A stretch of DNA of 64,000 nucleotides from Alitta virens (Eukaryota > Annelida > Polychaeta > Phyllodocida > Nereididae): NCBI GenBank assembly GCA_932294295.1, contig OW028580.1, positions 12,491,374 to 12,555,373 of the forward strand, written 5' to 3'. The notes beneath the pieces were generated by a model, which searched no databases, was not told where the DNA came from, and was given only the letters and a program-made list of their open reading frames with translations. Below are positions 17,600 to 27,979 of this stretch, one piece after another. Position 1 is the first letter of the stretch; each line of letters opens with the position of its first letter. The position numbers and the translations under genes were made by a program.

Positions 17600-19672
17600 G
17601 TAAAAAAATATATAACGATTGAAGATGAAAGTCTATTTTCTCCTATTTTGTTTAATATTTTTCACGTGCCCAGTTTGTCAAAAATATTGGAAAAAATCAT
17701 TCACATCCAGTTATATGATTATTTTGCCAAATCAAATCTCTTTTATGATAGCCAATATGGTTTCAGAAGAAAGCATTCTACCGAACTAGCTACCATAGAA
17801 ATAGTGGATAGGTTAATAAATAAAATGGATAACAATGAAATTCCCATTAACATATATCTAGACTTGTCCAAAGCCTTTGATACCCTAGACCACAAAATAC
17901 TAATTTCTAAATTACAATACTATGGGGTTAGGGGTAACTCACTACTTTTATTGAAAGATTATTTAACTAACAGAAAGCAGTTTGTAATCATAGGTAACCA
18001 TCATTCCGAATTAGGAACAATAACCACTGGGGTCCCTCAAGGTTCAATTCTTGGACCATTACTTTTTATAATTTACTTAAATGATATTGTCATGGCCACA
18101 AACTTTTTGACCCAATTATATATGCACTTTCCGCGACTCTAAGTACATTTGGAAACTTCGACCATAATTTAGAAATTAATATCAATAATGAACTCAATAA
18201 CATCAATATTTGGCTAAAAGTTAACAAATTGTCACTTAATATAAATAAAACAAAAGCCATGTTATTTCATAGCCCACAAAGGAAGATAAGAAATATTAAC
18301 TTGAAAATAGACTTGAAAATAGATCATTGCGATATTGAAATTGTAAATAACTACTTAGGTATTATGTTAGACTCTCATCTTTCATGGAAATATCATATCA
18401 CAATGATTTCGAATAACATTTCTAGAACTAATGGTATTATGTGTAAATTGAAAAAGATTGTCCCCTCAAATGCTCTATTATTGTTGTACAATTCTTTAAT
18501 CTTACCATAATTGAATTTTGGTCTTCTAGTATGGGGTCTACAATGTAAGAAATGGATAAAACTGCAGAAACGTTCATTAAGAACAATAGTTAATGCAAAA
18601 TACAATGCACACACGGAACCAATTTTTAAAAAACTGCATTTACTCAAGGTCACCGACTTATACGCTCTGCTGGAACTTAAGTTTGCTTACAGGCTGATAA
18701 ATAAGACACTGCCGCTGTATTTTCTTAAAAAGCAATATTTGAGGCATTCTGATATACATAATTATGGCACAAGAAATTCAAGTAATATACAAAATATATC
18801 AGCTTGTCATGCTTTTGTTCAAAATAGTATATGTTACCGTATTCCTAATATCTTGAATGACTGCCCTATACAGATAAAAGAAAAGATATATACTCATAGC
18901 ATGAATGGTTTTGCAAAGTACATAAAAAATTATTACTTAAATGAATACTCAGTAGAATGTCAATTCAGAAATTGCTATATATGTCAGCACTCTGTGTAGG
19001 ATTTAAAAAGACTTTGGCTGATATTTTGATTAACTTTAATGAAAAACTTCTGAAAATATAAGGAAATACTTGGCATGACCCTCTTTCTTTCTCTTTGGTC
19101 CTCCTTTCCCCATACTCCTCTTGTATCTATGGTTCCTTCGGGATTCTTCTTCTACCCATTCTGAATATTTGTCCTTTGTTTGTCCTTTGTGTTAGTCTAT
19201 CGGTTCCTGCAGGATTCTTTACCTTTCTCTCATTACATGCCAGATTAATGAAGCTATATACATAAAGATGTAAATGAATATCTTACTTGCATGAATATTC
19301 TTATATATACGCACTGTTTAGGACATTTCTTATACATCCTTTGGTATCACATATTGATAATATTAGAAATTTTTTTTTTAATAGTAAATATACCTCTTGG
19401 TGTATATATTTTATTTTATGCACCCTTTGGTGTTAGTTAGTGTTAGTAGTGTAATGATTAAGGAAGTTATCATCGCAACTTTGTGCATTAGCGCATGCTG
19501 AGAATGATTTGGAGGGGGATATCCTGAAACTGGGGGCACTTCTTGAGCGATATTTTATTATCTTTGAAGTGTCCCACATATTGCATACTTTCATTAAGAT
19601 ATAATATATATATATTAATCGTTGTGAATATGCATATATGAAATAAACTGTTCTGAGTCTGAGTCTGAGTCT
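17600..19672 (+). mobile_element. 5'-truncated CR1/Jockey-type LINE
   Basis: It encodes most of a non-LTR reverse transcriptase, and the 3' end carries a short tandem tail (TCTGAG repeats at 19651-19672) typical of CR1/L2-like elements rather than a poly(A). The endonuclease and the start of the reverse transcriptase are missing, so it is a 5'-truncated insertion. One frameshift and one nonsense codon show it is dead but fairly recent. Confidence 0.85.
17620..18999 (+). pseudogene. LINE reverse transcriptase, frameshifted
   Basis: Reverse-transcriptase blocks in order: a PSLSKILEKIIH helix near 17670, QYGFRRKHSTELA near 17755, the catalytic-region strand IYLDLSKAFDTLDH near 17850-17895, and GVPQGSILGPLLFIIYLNDI near 18030-18090. 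The region that should carry the catalytic YADD box (about 18115-18135) is scrambled and the frame shifts there. The second part resumes by 18229, has an in-frame TAA at 18508-18510, and continues with the C-terminal thumb region (LLVWG, KLQKRSLRTI) to 18999. It would have copied LINE RNA at the target site; this copy cannot. Confidence 0.85.
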
Positions 19673-20021
19673 ATAATGTCTTATAAGCACAGAACATGGC
19701 AATGTGGTGATGAAATACTAAATAAAACTATTATATAAGCACTAAATTGCACCGATTTATATGAATGTCATATATACATGTATGGAATTATATGTAAAGA
19801 AATGAAGGCAACAATACATTTTAAGCATTATCCCCTGGGATTTTAATTTAATTTAGTGGCCCCCTCCCCACCTACAAGTTCGCTGTCTTCTTTGAGCCAA
19901 AACTTACATACGTCACATGATCAGTTGTGCTGGAGCAGTAACTTTTACAAGCGAAGATGGCCACACAGCAGCCAATCAGATAACAGCATCCCTGCAGCAT
20001 GATGAAACCAAATAGGGCGCC

Positions 20022-20368
20022 ATATATAGAAGAGACTGCTATATACAACAAGGCGCAGCTGTCTTGCCTGCGGTTGGGATACACTACCTACCTGGGATAG
20101 CTTTTTTTTTTTGGCTTTATTTTGCAGACAGACTATCTGGAAATCCAATATTGTTTTTTTTGTAAAAATCTAATTATACTTTTCATCCCATCGGATTTTT
20201 GCATTTGTTGTTGTGCATTGACTGTAGTCCCACCACTTCAACACACATTGGATTTCTAGCAGCTTTTTCTTCTGACTTTATTTCGTTCTTGGTCACAGCT
20301 ATATCGAACCACACCATGTCACAGGTGCATGAGTCTGCCTTTTACATACAGAGCAATTGGTGAAAAGG
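20022..20368 (+). promoter_or_regulatory. Candidate promoter and noncoding first exon of the GPCR
   Basis: TATATAG at about 20023-20029 lies upstream of a segment ending in a good splice donor (AAAAGG|GTGAGT at 20369). The next strong acceptor before the GPCR start is TTCCTTCTTTTACAG at 22450-22464, 81 bases before its ATG. A two-exon gene with a noncoding first exon is therefore plausible; the link is inference. Confidence 0.3.
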
Positions 20369-20555
20369 GTGAGTATTGATGATTACTGTTGACTTGTCCT
20401 ATGTAAGAGCTTTACTTTAATGGCACCTATCCAAGATTGGTTGCCCAATGAAGGGCTGTTTTTCATCAGTATTTCCCAAATAGTCAAACCTGCCCTAACA
20501 GCCACCTGTGTTATAAAAGTCGCTTGCAAATACCCTGTATTTTCATAGTTTTAAA

Positions 20556-20705
20556 AGCAGATTTCACAGACTTTGACCAACTAAAATACAAAAGACATCA
20601 ATGAATTCAGGTCTCCTATTGGCCAAGGCATCCCATCAGCCAATGGGAGTCCTGGATTCACATGACGTCCTCTTTAGTGTAGTTGCCAAGTCTATGAAAT
20701 CTGCT
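20556..20705. mobile_element. Small MITE-like element
   Basis: About 150 bp bounded by inverted ends AGCAGATTTCACAGACTT and AAGTCTATGAAATCTGCT. It contains an inner inverted pair around CCAATGGGAGTCCTGGATTC and ACATGACGTC. A related copy lies at 43172-43292. Confidence 0.6.
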
Positions 20706-20811
20706 GTAAAGGCCACCTGTTGTCTGCAGTCAGTGTCCATGCATTATCTCAGTGAATGACCATCTTTACCTGCCTTATAGGCTTATTCATTGACTTGAAA
20801 ATCAATCTCGA

Positions 20812-20934
20812 AGACTTGGAAGCTAAACTTCAGATGACATCATGTGAATCCAGGACTCTCATTGGCCAAGTCAGTCCCTCAACCAATGAGTCTTGGATTC
20901 ACATGACGTCATCTGGATTTTAGCTTCCAAGTCT
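20812..20934. mobile_element. Palindromic MITE-like hairpin with CRE-like site
   Basis: Two arms of about 52-54 bp (20812-20865 and 20883-20934) are inverted copies around a short loop. The right arm contains a perfect CRE palindrome TGACGTCA, where the left arm has TGACATCA, and both carry an ATTGG/CCAAT box. It is related in its core to the element at 20556-20705. It sits within the putative GPCR intron. Confidence 0.65.
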
Positions 20935-22464
20935 GTTTTTTTTTTTTTGTGGTGATTTTATGTGAACAGAGTTGGCAGGTATGCCATTACTTCTAAAGTG
21001 GTGAATCACTGAATATTCTACATGATGATCCCATGGGTGACCAGCCACTGACTACTTAACACAGGTTTAACTGAATCTCTGGGTGGCCTTTCAATATGAT
21101 TTTGCATTTACACATGCTTGATATATAGTATTGATTTAACTATTTATTTAATTGTTTATTAACGAGTTACCAAAGGAGATAAATAGATTTGTTCATCTCA
21201 TGCAAAATTAATGGCTAAAGAAATTTTTTACCTTTGTTTCTTGTATAGTCCCATTAAATTACAATGCCTTTTAAAAACATGTTGATATCTATGGGGTTAT
21301 ACTGGCCATAACTCATGTCCATTCAATATTTGGTCATATTTTAATATGTAGAGCTTGGAGCAGCACAAAATGGACAAAAATAATAGTAATAGGTCAAACA
21401 CCAACTTTCTAACCATAAAAATCAGCACCAATGCTTAAAAACCTAGCAATAGTGACATCATATGGTGCATAAGAACGAGCTGATATCTTTACATTTTCTG
21501 TGACTTAATATTTTATCATTGGTTCAAGTGTCTCTTATAGAGCATAATTCTTTAACCTGCTCACCAGTCCTTGCAAGGTCATCATTATACATATCACTCC
21601 ATCTTTTCTTTACGTTACCTGTACAAAAACCAAACTGATTTTCTAGGTATCGTTTGTTACCACCAATAATTGAGTATCTCTCATGGAGACCCATGTTAGA
21701 AATTGTCCTGATAACAACATTGTTTAGTTACATGCACTATTGATAAAGTTTATAGACCTTATAGCAAACCAAAGTTTGATATCCATACATCCAGCCAAAT
21801 ATGGCAATAAATTACTATGTGTAATATTTGGCACATGCCAGACCTTACGTGCAGCCACTCTCCATGCACAAAATATATTCTGTACACTATCATTAAACAA
21901 AGCAGTTGGCTTCCATAAAACGTAGTACAATATTTATGAAATAATTAATTTGGAATTTAAGCACTTGCATTTCTAAAGAAAATATTACATTGATGCTAAA
22001 TAATAATTCACATTGTTTAATAACTAATGATAATTGCAATTCCAGTGACACCTTTGACTAAGCAGAGAATTCTGGTCAAAAGCAATTAACTTGACAATTG
22101 AATAGCTAGTAACAATTTACAACTCCATCGAAAGAATGAATTTTACCGACATTTATAGGTATACAATTACATATAGCAATAGACTTCCTTGTGTGTCGCA
22201 CATTGCAGTGAGATACCATTTAATTTGTGAATTGAGGATAGATAGATAGGTAGGTGCACAGTTCAAATAAATTGAAGGAATTGCTAACGGATTTAAGAAC
22301 AATAAAGAATACAGAGCACTATATAAGTAAAAATAAAAATTATAAAAATAAGGTTCTTAAACTTATTTGTGTAGCAATTAGCCTACTGTTGTTTAAACTA
22401 AGTACTGAAGACAAGCTAATTAAAAATAAAACTTTATACACACTGGAATTTCCTTCTTTTACAG
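20935..22464. other. No coding signal; inside the putative GPCR intron
   Basis: AT-rich sequence without supported ORFs, ending in the acceptor TTCCTTCTTTTACAG. Confidence 0.35.
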
Positions 22465-22545
22465 CTTGGGAGTCTTTGACCGAAAGACCCTGCACGAAGT
22501 CTTGCTCATTGGCTAAACACAATTATTTTCACAACTACATCAACA

Positions 22546-23628
22546 ATGGAATCCGTGACCGAAGTGACTGCCACACATGATGGACATCAAGCATTGTTTG
22601 CAGACAACGCAGCAGTAACTACTATTGGTTTGATGGACAGTGAAATTACAGAAGATGAAACGGTGAAAGTCAGTCTGAATCCCGTTACATGGGGAGTTGC
22701 AGTCGCAATGTGCATCGGGGCAGTCGGTGTCATCGATAACTGTTTCACCCTGGTTGTTATTCTCCGCAGTAAGTCAATGAGAAAGAAAGTGAACAATAAG
22801 CTTATTATCAACCAAAGTGCTATTGATGCAGTAGCATCATTGCTTTTGATTGTCAATGGTCCCACATGGCCCAATCCGAAGTCCCCTCCAGGTATCGCAG
22901 GTGAGCTCTGGTGTCGCTTGTGGGTCTCTAATTATTTCTTATGGTCCGCACTAACAGCATCGTCCTTCAACCTTATTGCTATCACTGTTGAGCGATACAT
23001 GAATATCGTCCAACCTATTGTCTATAAGGATTACTTCACTCCATTCAGAGCTAAGGTCTTGATGGGTGCGGTGTGGGCGTCAGGCTTCATCTTCATCACT
23101 CTGCCAAACTTGGGTCCGAGCGGAGTGATCAATGGCGTTTGTTATCCTTTCTCGCTGTGGCCAAGTGCCATCGGAGCGAGTATCGCGGGTGTCCTGACAT
23201 TTCTTGCTGTCTACTTGGCACCAATTATCGTCATGGTTTACTGCTACACCCACATGATACTGGTGTTTCGCAGGAAGGTGGCTCCAAGCGAAACCCAAAA
23301 TCAGACAACTGCGGAAAAGAAGAGGTTGGAAAAGAACATACAGATCCAACGCAACATCATGAAGACCCTCATCATGGTTGCAGCGGCTTTCATCATTTGC
23401 TGGACGGCCAACCAGTGGGCATTTTTTCTCTTCAACCTGGGCGTTAAAGTCGACCTGTATGGCACCTACTTCGAGGTGTTCGTTTTCTTATCTTTCTCAA
23501 ATTGCTGCATCAATCCGTTCATCTACACTTTTCAGTACCAGGAATTTAAGGTTGCAATTAGAAAGTTGTTTGGGTTCACACAGGCACCTGAAGACATTGA
23601 ACAAAGTATGCAGCCGTCTAACATTTAA
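22546..23628 (+). CDS. Rhodopsin-like (class A) G-protein-coupled receptor, 360 aa
   Basis: Seven hydrophobic segments (about residues 49-75, 85-105, 122-148, 168-187, 206-238, 272-298, 308-330). Class A hallmarks: N65 in TM1, D94 in TM2, ERY 149-151 at the end of TM3 in place of DRY, C123 and C199 for the extracellular disulfide, CW at 285-286 in TM6, and NPFIY 323-327 in TM7 followed by a helix-8 segment. The usual TM6 proline of CWxP is A288. Overall style is close to peptide receptors of the galanin/allatostatin/somatostatin-like group, but the ligand cannot be named. It is intronless in its coding part and is the clearest host gene in the window. Confidence 0.93.
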   Translation: MESVTEVTATHDGHQALFADNAAVTTIGLMDSEITEDETVKVSLNPVTWGVAVAMCIGAVGVIDNCFTLVVILRSKSMRKKVNNKLIINQSAIDAVASLLLIVNGPTWPNPKSPPGIAGELWCRLWVSNYFLWSALTASSFNLIAITVERYMNIVQPIVYKDYFTPFRAKVLMGAVWASGFIFITLPNLGPSGVINGVCYPFSLWPSAIGASIAGVLTFLAVYLAPIIVMVYCYTHMILVFRRKVAPSETQNQTTAEKKRLEKNIQIQRNIMKTLIMVAAAFIICWTANQWAFFLFNLGVKVDLYGTYFEVFVFLSFSNCCINPFIYTFQYQEFKVAIRKLFGFTQAPEDIEQSMQPSNI

Positions 23629-23689
23629 CTTATAGTGCCCACTAGAATGCATTGTTTCAAAAGTAAGTCCATCCTAAACAATATCATTG

Positions 23690-24660
23690 AAATATTGTAT
23701 TGGTATTGGTAATGGTATTGCAGATGAATTCAACAAATACTTTACAGATGTAGGTCCGACACTTGCTTCTAAAATAGATTTCCCCAAAAATATACGCTAT
23801 GAAGATTATTTTAAATTTGTAACAATAAATGGAATCCTGTTCAAAATATTTTTTAATTTAGATCAGTAGAAATCTTAAAACCTGAAGCCAGCAAAGGTGC
23901 AGACAACATCAGCAATGAAATACTTAAATACATAAAAATTAAATAGCAAAGGTAACTCCCATCCATAAAAAGAATGACAATCATTGCTTTGAAAATTACT
24001 GTCCAATTTCTATATTGCCTAGTGTGGCAAAGGTCTTTGAGAGAATAATTCATGACCAAATCTATCAATACTTCACTACTTCAAAATTATTTTATACCAG
24101 GCAATATGGATTTCGTACCTTACACTCAACAGAGTTTGCAACTCTTGAACTGTTGAATATAATTATTTTAGATATGGATAAAAACAAAACATCATATGAA
24201 TATATACATGGATCTTTCAAAGGCTTTTGATACATTAGATCATACCACATTGTTAAAATAACTAAAACACTATGGCATTAGACAAACAAACTATTTCAAT
24301 AGCAGGATTCAATATGTAAATTATGGCGATATCTCTTCTAATAATTAAAAAATCAAATATGGTGTACGGCAGGGTTCCATGCTTGGGCCCTTGATTTTTA
24401 TTATGTGAAGAAATAGTTAATGTGACTAAAAAATTTAAACCATTACTGTATGCAGACGACACTGCACTATTCACAAATATAAATTCAGACTTTACACATA
24501 ATCTCGAAATATTGAATAATGAATTACAAACTCTCTTTAAATGTAGAAAAAACCAAAGCAATATTATTCCAAACACCACAAATGAAAATACAGTATCCAG
24601 ACTTATTCGTAAATGGCATGAATATAGAATTTGTAGATAGATTTAACTTTTCTAAGTCTA
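23690..24660 (+). mobile_element. Degraded LINE fragment just after the GPCR
   Basis: Pieces of one non-LTR retrotransposon ORF in several frames: the linker IADEFNKYFTDVGPTLASKI (about 23706-23770), a KGADNISNEILKYIK segment (about 23893-23940), the PSVAKVFERIIHDQIYQYF helix (from 24018), QYGFRTLHSTEFATLELL (to about 24150) and LLYADDTALF with the catalytic YADD (about 24446-24475). The GVPQGS region is altered and many stops are present. It begins only about 60 bases after the receptor stop codon. Confidence 0.8.
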
Positions 24661-24906
24661 TGATTAGCCATAAGTGAAAACTTTCACAGTATTTTCCTGT
24701 TCTAAGTTTCCAGCTTTTCAGCCAAACTTTAGTAAAATGTATTTCTTGGTTGTAAAAATTGCCTAATACAATCTTCTAAATAAATACTTGTTGTTATTGA
24801 GGACTAATACAATTGAATAGCATGAAAACTTGAGAGGTATGGTGGAGGACGACCAGGTGGATGATACAGTAACTTTCGAAATGTGTCCAACTGCCGTTGC
24901 ATTGAA

Positions 24907-25023
24907 AGATAAATGTCCATTGTTTGAAGATGCATCTGTAGTGTGAGATAAATGTCCATTGTTTGAAGATGCATCTGTAGTGTGAGATAAATGTCCATTG
25001 TTTGAAGATGAATCTGTAGTGTG
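24907..25023. repeat. Minisatellite, 39 bp x 3
   Basis: Three near-identical 39-base units start at 24907, 24946 and 24985 (AGATAAATGTCCATTG...GTAGTGTG). Because 39 is divisible by three, antisense frames stay open across the array; these are not taken as genes. Confidence 0.9.
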
Positions 25024-25132
25024 AGTTTGTACCACAGAAAATTTGTATTTTCCTGGAAGATTGACTTCTGGTATTTAAGGAAATTGTGCATACGTCATGC
25101 AACGTGTGTGTGATGGTGTGTGTGTGTAAATA

Positions 25133-25191
25133 GGGCTTTACCTCCTCTATTTCTGCACCTGATGGGTTAATTAGGATAGGCAGGAACTATG
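25133..25191 (-). repeat. SINE 3'-part fragment
   Basis: It matches the tail region (GGGCTTTAC.TCCT.TATTTCTGCACC.G.TGGG.TAATTAGGA.AGGCAG) of the tRNA-derived SINE that is complete at 40735-40922. The tRNA-like head is missing. Confidence 0.65.
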
Positions 25192-25386
25192 CATCATGCA
25201 ACGTGGATAACACATTGCGACCATGTCAGCAATATTTCCAATTTGCCACTAATAATGCAAAGTAGAAATAACATAGTGTGCTAATTGGGATGCCATGTTC
25301 ATTTGTATATGTGATGGGCAAAAAAAAAAAGAAGAAAAGCCACTTGTACATGTGGTGTGAGAAACAAGCAAAGCTATATTTAATCT

Positions 25387-25600
25387 CACAGCTGGGATGT
25401 GCCGATAGATAAAATTTTCTTAATGACACAGCTGGGCTGTGCAGCTAAACAAAAGTCTGTCAATCACACAGCCGGGCTGTGCAGATAGAAATTTTTTTTT
25501 AATGACACAGCCGGGCTATGCAGTTAGACAAAACTCTGTTAATCACATCCGGGCTGTGCAATTAGACAAAAGTCTGTTACTCACACAATCTGGTTGTGCC
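25387..25600. repeat. Minisatellite of about 39-bp units, about 6 copies
   Basis: Repeated blocks of the form CACAGC.GGGCTGTGCAG.TAGACAAAA.TCTGT.AAT start near 25387, 25427, 25467, 25506 and later. Each unit has a short internal palindrome (CACAGC...GCTGTG). Confidence 0.8.
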
Positions 25601-25616
25601 AATAGGCCTTTTCATC

Positions 25617-25850
25617 CCTGAGACCAAAATGAAACATGCCAATTTCCGGGAAATCAGACTAACATGCATGAGTCCATTGATGTTGGAGGGGGGAACTGTT
25701 AAGATTTAATAAATACCTTGGTACAATAAAACCAGGCACTTTTGACATATATATACAATTCAAAGTTGCTCCATTTTATTCAAGGAAGACAAATTTGCCA
25801 TAGTTAGGTTATTTAAGCCATTTTCAAGGATGTGAAGATCAGATTAGTTT
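25617..25850 (+). repeat. Dispersed repeat, first of an inverted pair
   Basis: The block from TGAGACCAAAATGAAACATG through AAATGGCTTAAATA-like sequence and GGATGTGAAGATCAG recurs in reverse complement at 44137-44310 with scattered differences and internal indels. No coding or terminal features were recognised; probably an unclassified non-autonomous transposon. Confidence 0.65.
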
Positions 25851-26159
25851 TCTGTTGCTGAGCAACAAGGCAACACAATGTCACCAGCAGTTTTGCTACC
25901 ATGCAGAACTACCCATAGTCAAACATTTTCTGGATTGGAGCTTTTCAAGTATTAAAATTACTTTGCAGTATTATCCTACAAAAAAAAACAGCATGTTTTA
26001 TTGGATTTCATCCATGGGTAAGCTGTTGTAAAAAACAATGACACCGAACAAGTCAGCTTGTTGGGCTGTATCCAGTGAACAAGCTAAAGAGACGTTTTTG
26101 AGGTATAATAGCATTAGATCCATGGCATGATAATATAAAACTGAAACCCCATAAATCTA

Positions 26160-27830
26160 CTGTTTTCCTTTGTTGCTATGGTAACCATCATGTTGGAAAA
26201 GCAAGTGATACTCAGTTTTACGTATGGCTTTATCAAGTTTTAAGCATGTTTAAAAATTTTCCTTCTCTTCACGTATGTTTGTCAGTGGTCAATTCGTAGA
26301 TCACTCCTGGTCGCGCTTGACCATTGACAAACATACGTGAAGAGAGGGAAAAATTTTAAACATGCTTAAAACTTGACAAAGCCATACGTAGCCATACATA
26401 GCCAAACGTAGCCATACGTAATCTACTCGCACGAGCAATCTACAAGCAATCTACGAGCAATCTACGAGCGGACGTTTTGCGAGCACTTGATGGATGTCCG
26501 GGGAGCGATCTACGATTGCCCCACTTACAATCATGGAAAGAATTTATACTTGATTAACAGAGCCATGAGTGAGCACGTATATAGCAATTTTTTACGTACA
26601 TGGTCATACGTAGGTCTTGTACGTGTCAGTGTGAGAAAAGTGGACATTTTTTCATGTAATAAAATTAGAACCCATACCAATTTTAATTGAACCAATTTAT
26701 GAGGTTACATGTGAGGATACACATTTATTCCTTCTCGAGAAGTGTATTTAATAAATATGTATATATATTTATTGGTTGATATGGTAACACGTACTGTAAT
26801 TGTTCAAATTTTATCAGTAACAGGTAAAAACCTGAATTTTGCCGCATCTGTATTTGTCTTGACAACCCACAACTTTCCACTTGTCAAGCCCACTGTTTGC
26901 CATTGCTGAACGATGAAGAGTTGACTGTTGGTTGACCTGGTTTCTATGGCTTTGTTGCTATGAGGCTTTACCTGATTTTCATTGACCCATTTAAGATGAC
27001 CTTGCCATATCTTCCTTGGCAATATATAAATTGGTACTTTCAAACATGTAGTTTCTCAGGGAGACATTGCAATCATGTTGTATGCCACTTGTTATAATTT
27101 CCAAAAATATGTTGTCATAGCTACTGCACATCTTTATTTTCTTGTGACATATGCAGTATCATAGGACACATTGCAAAAAAAATGTTTCAACCTTTTGTTC
27201 GGAAATGAGGTCAGTATGTCTATAAATAATGATGGCAGGGCAATGGCATTAGCATGGCATGGGCTTAATAAGAGGTACCAGTAAGTACACTTGTTTCCAT
27301 GGCAACTACTTGAAGTTTCCATTTCAATTCATGACATGTGTACTTACAGTTATTTTCTGTATGTGATAATCTATTATTTCTGCAAAGAAGAGCACATTGA
27401 TATTACCTTTTAACAAACACAGGTAACCAAAAACAGTCGTATAATTCTGTTTTCATGGCAACGGTTATTATGGAAATCTCCCTAATATATAAAAAAAAAA
27501 ATCTATTTGCGATAGATAGTACATGATACTTGAATTTGATTAACATAGGACACAGATATTTAAAAATATCGGCAAAATTCAGGTCATACTTGTTACTGAT
27601 AAAACTTTAACAATAACAATACATGTTACCATATCAACCAATGAATCACATGTAACCTCATAAATTGGTTCAATTAAAATTGGTATGGTTTGTAATTTTA
27701 TTACATAGGAAAATAGCTCCACTTTTCTCCAATAGATTATGCAGTATAATTAACTTTAAAAAGTCCATTTTTGAAAAATTGGCAATTTCCAACATGTTGG
27801 TTACCATAGCAACAAAGGAAAACAGTTGAG
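26160..27830. mobile_element. Large fold-back (inverted-repeat) region
   Basis: Outer arms near 26163-26198 pair with 27785-27825; inner arms near 26655-26850 pair with about 27555-27710 (for example ACCAATTTATGAGGTTACATGT versus its reverse complement near 27647). Between them lies a different central segment, and a separate strong hairpin (26220-26389) interrupts the left side. No transposase was found, so a non-autonomous fold-back element is the likeliest explanation. Several X-box-like 14-mers lie within it. Confidence 0.6.
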
Positions 27831-27973
27831 TGAAAAAATTTGGCTTGCACGTGGAAGAATGATTGTTTCATCCTGTAAAAATGGCAGATATTCATATTGT
27901 ATTAATAAAATTATTAAAGAATTGGTTGTGTATTTAGTATTATCTACAAAAGCAGAATGGTTGCTATGGAAAC
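26172..27973. promoter_or_regulatory. Cluster of seven X-box-like (RFX) motifs
   Basis: Seven 14-mers of the form GTTnnYATrgnAAC occur at 26172, 26775, 27293, 27449, 27625, 27800 and 27960; GTTTCCATGGCAAC at 27293 is a close match to the RFX-family X-box. Two pairs (26172/27800 and 26775/27625) are explained by the inverted arms, the other three are not. Binding is unproven. Confidence 0.4.
26220..26389. repeat. Long hairpin, about 73-bp arms
   Basis: Left arm 26220-26292 and right arm 26317-26389 are near-perfect reverse complements around a 24-base loop; both outer ends read ACGTATGGC / GCCATACGT. Downstream (26385-26470) the motifs AGCCATACGT and ACGAGCAATCT are repeated several times. 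Confidence 0.8.
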
Positions 27974-27979
27974 GCAAAT

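Noticed and set aside
24763..25102. Three overlapping antisense frames of about 90-100 codons
   Set aside because: They exist only because the 39-bp minisatellite is divisible by three and free of stops.
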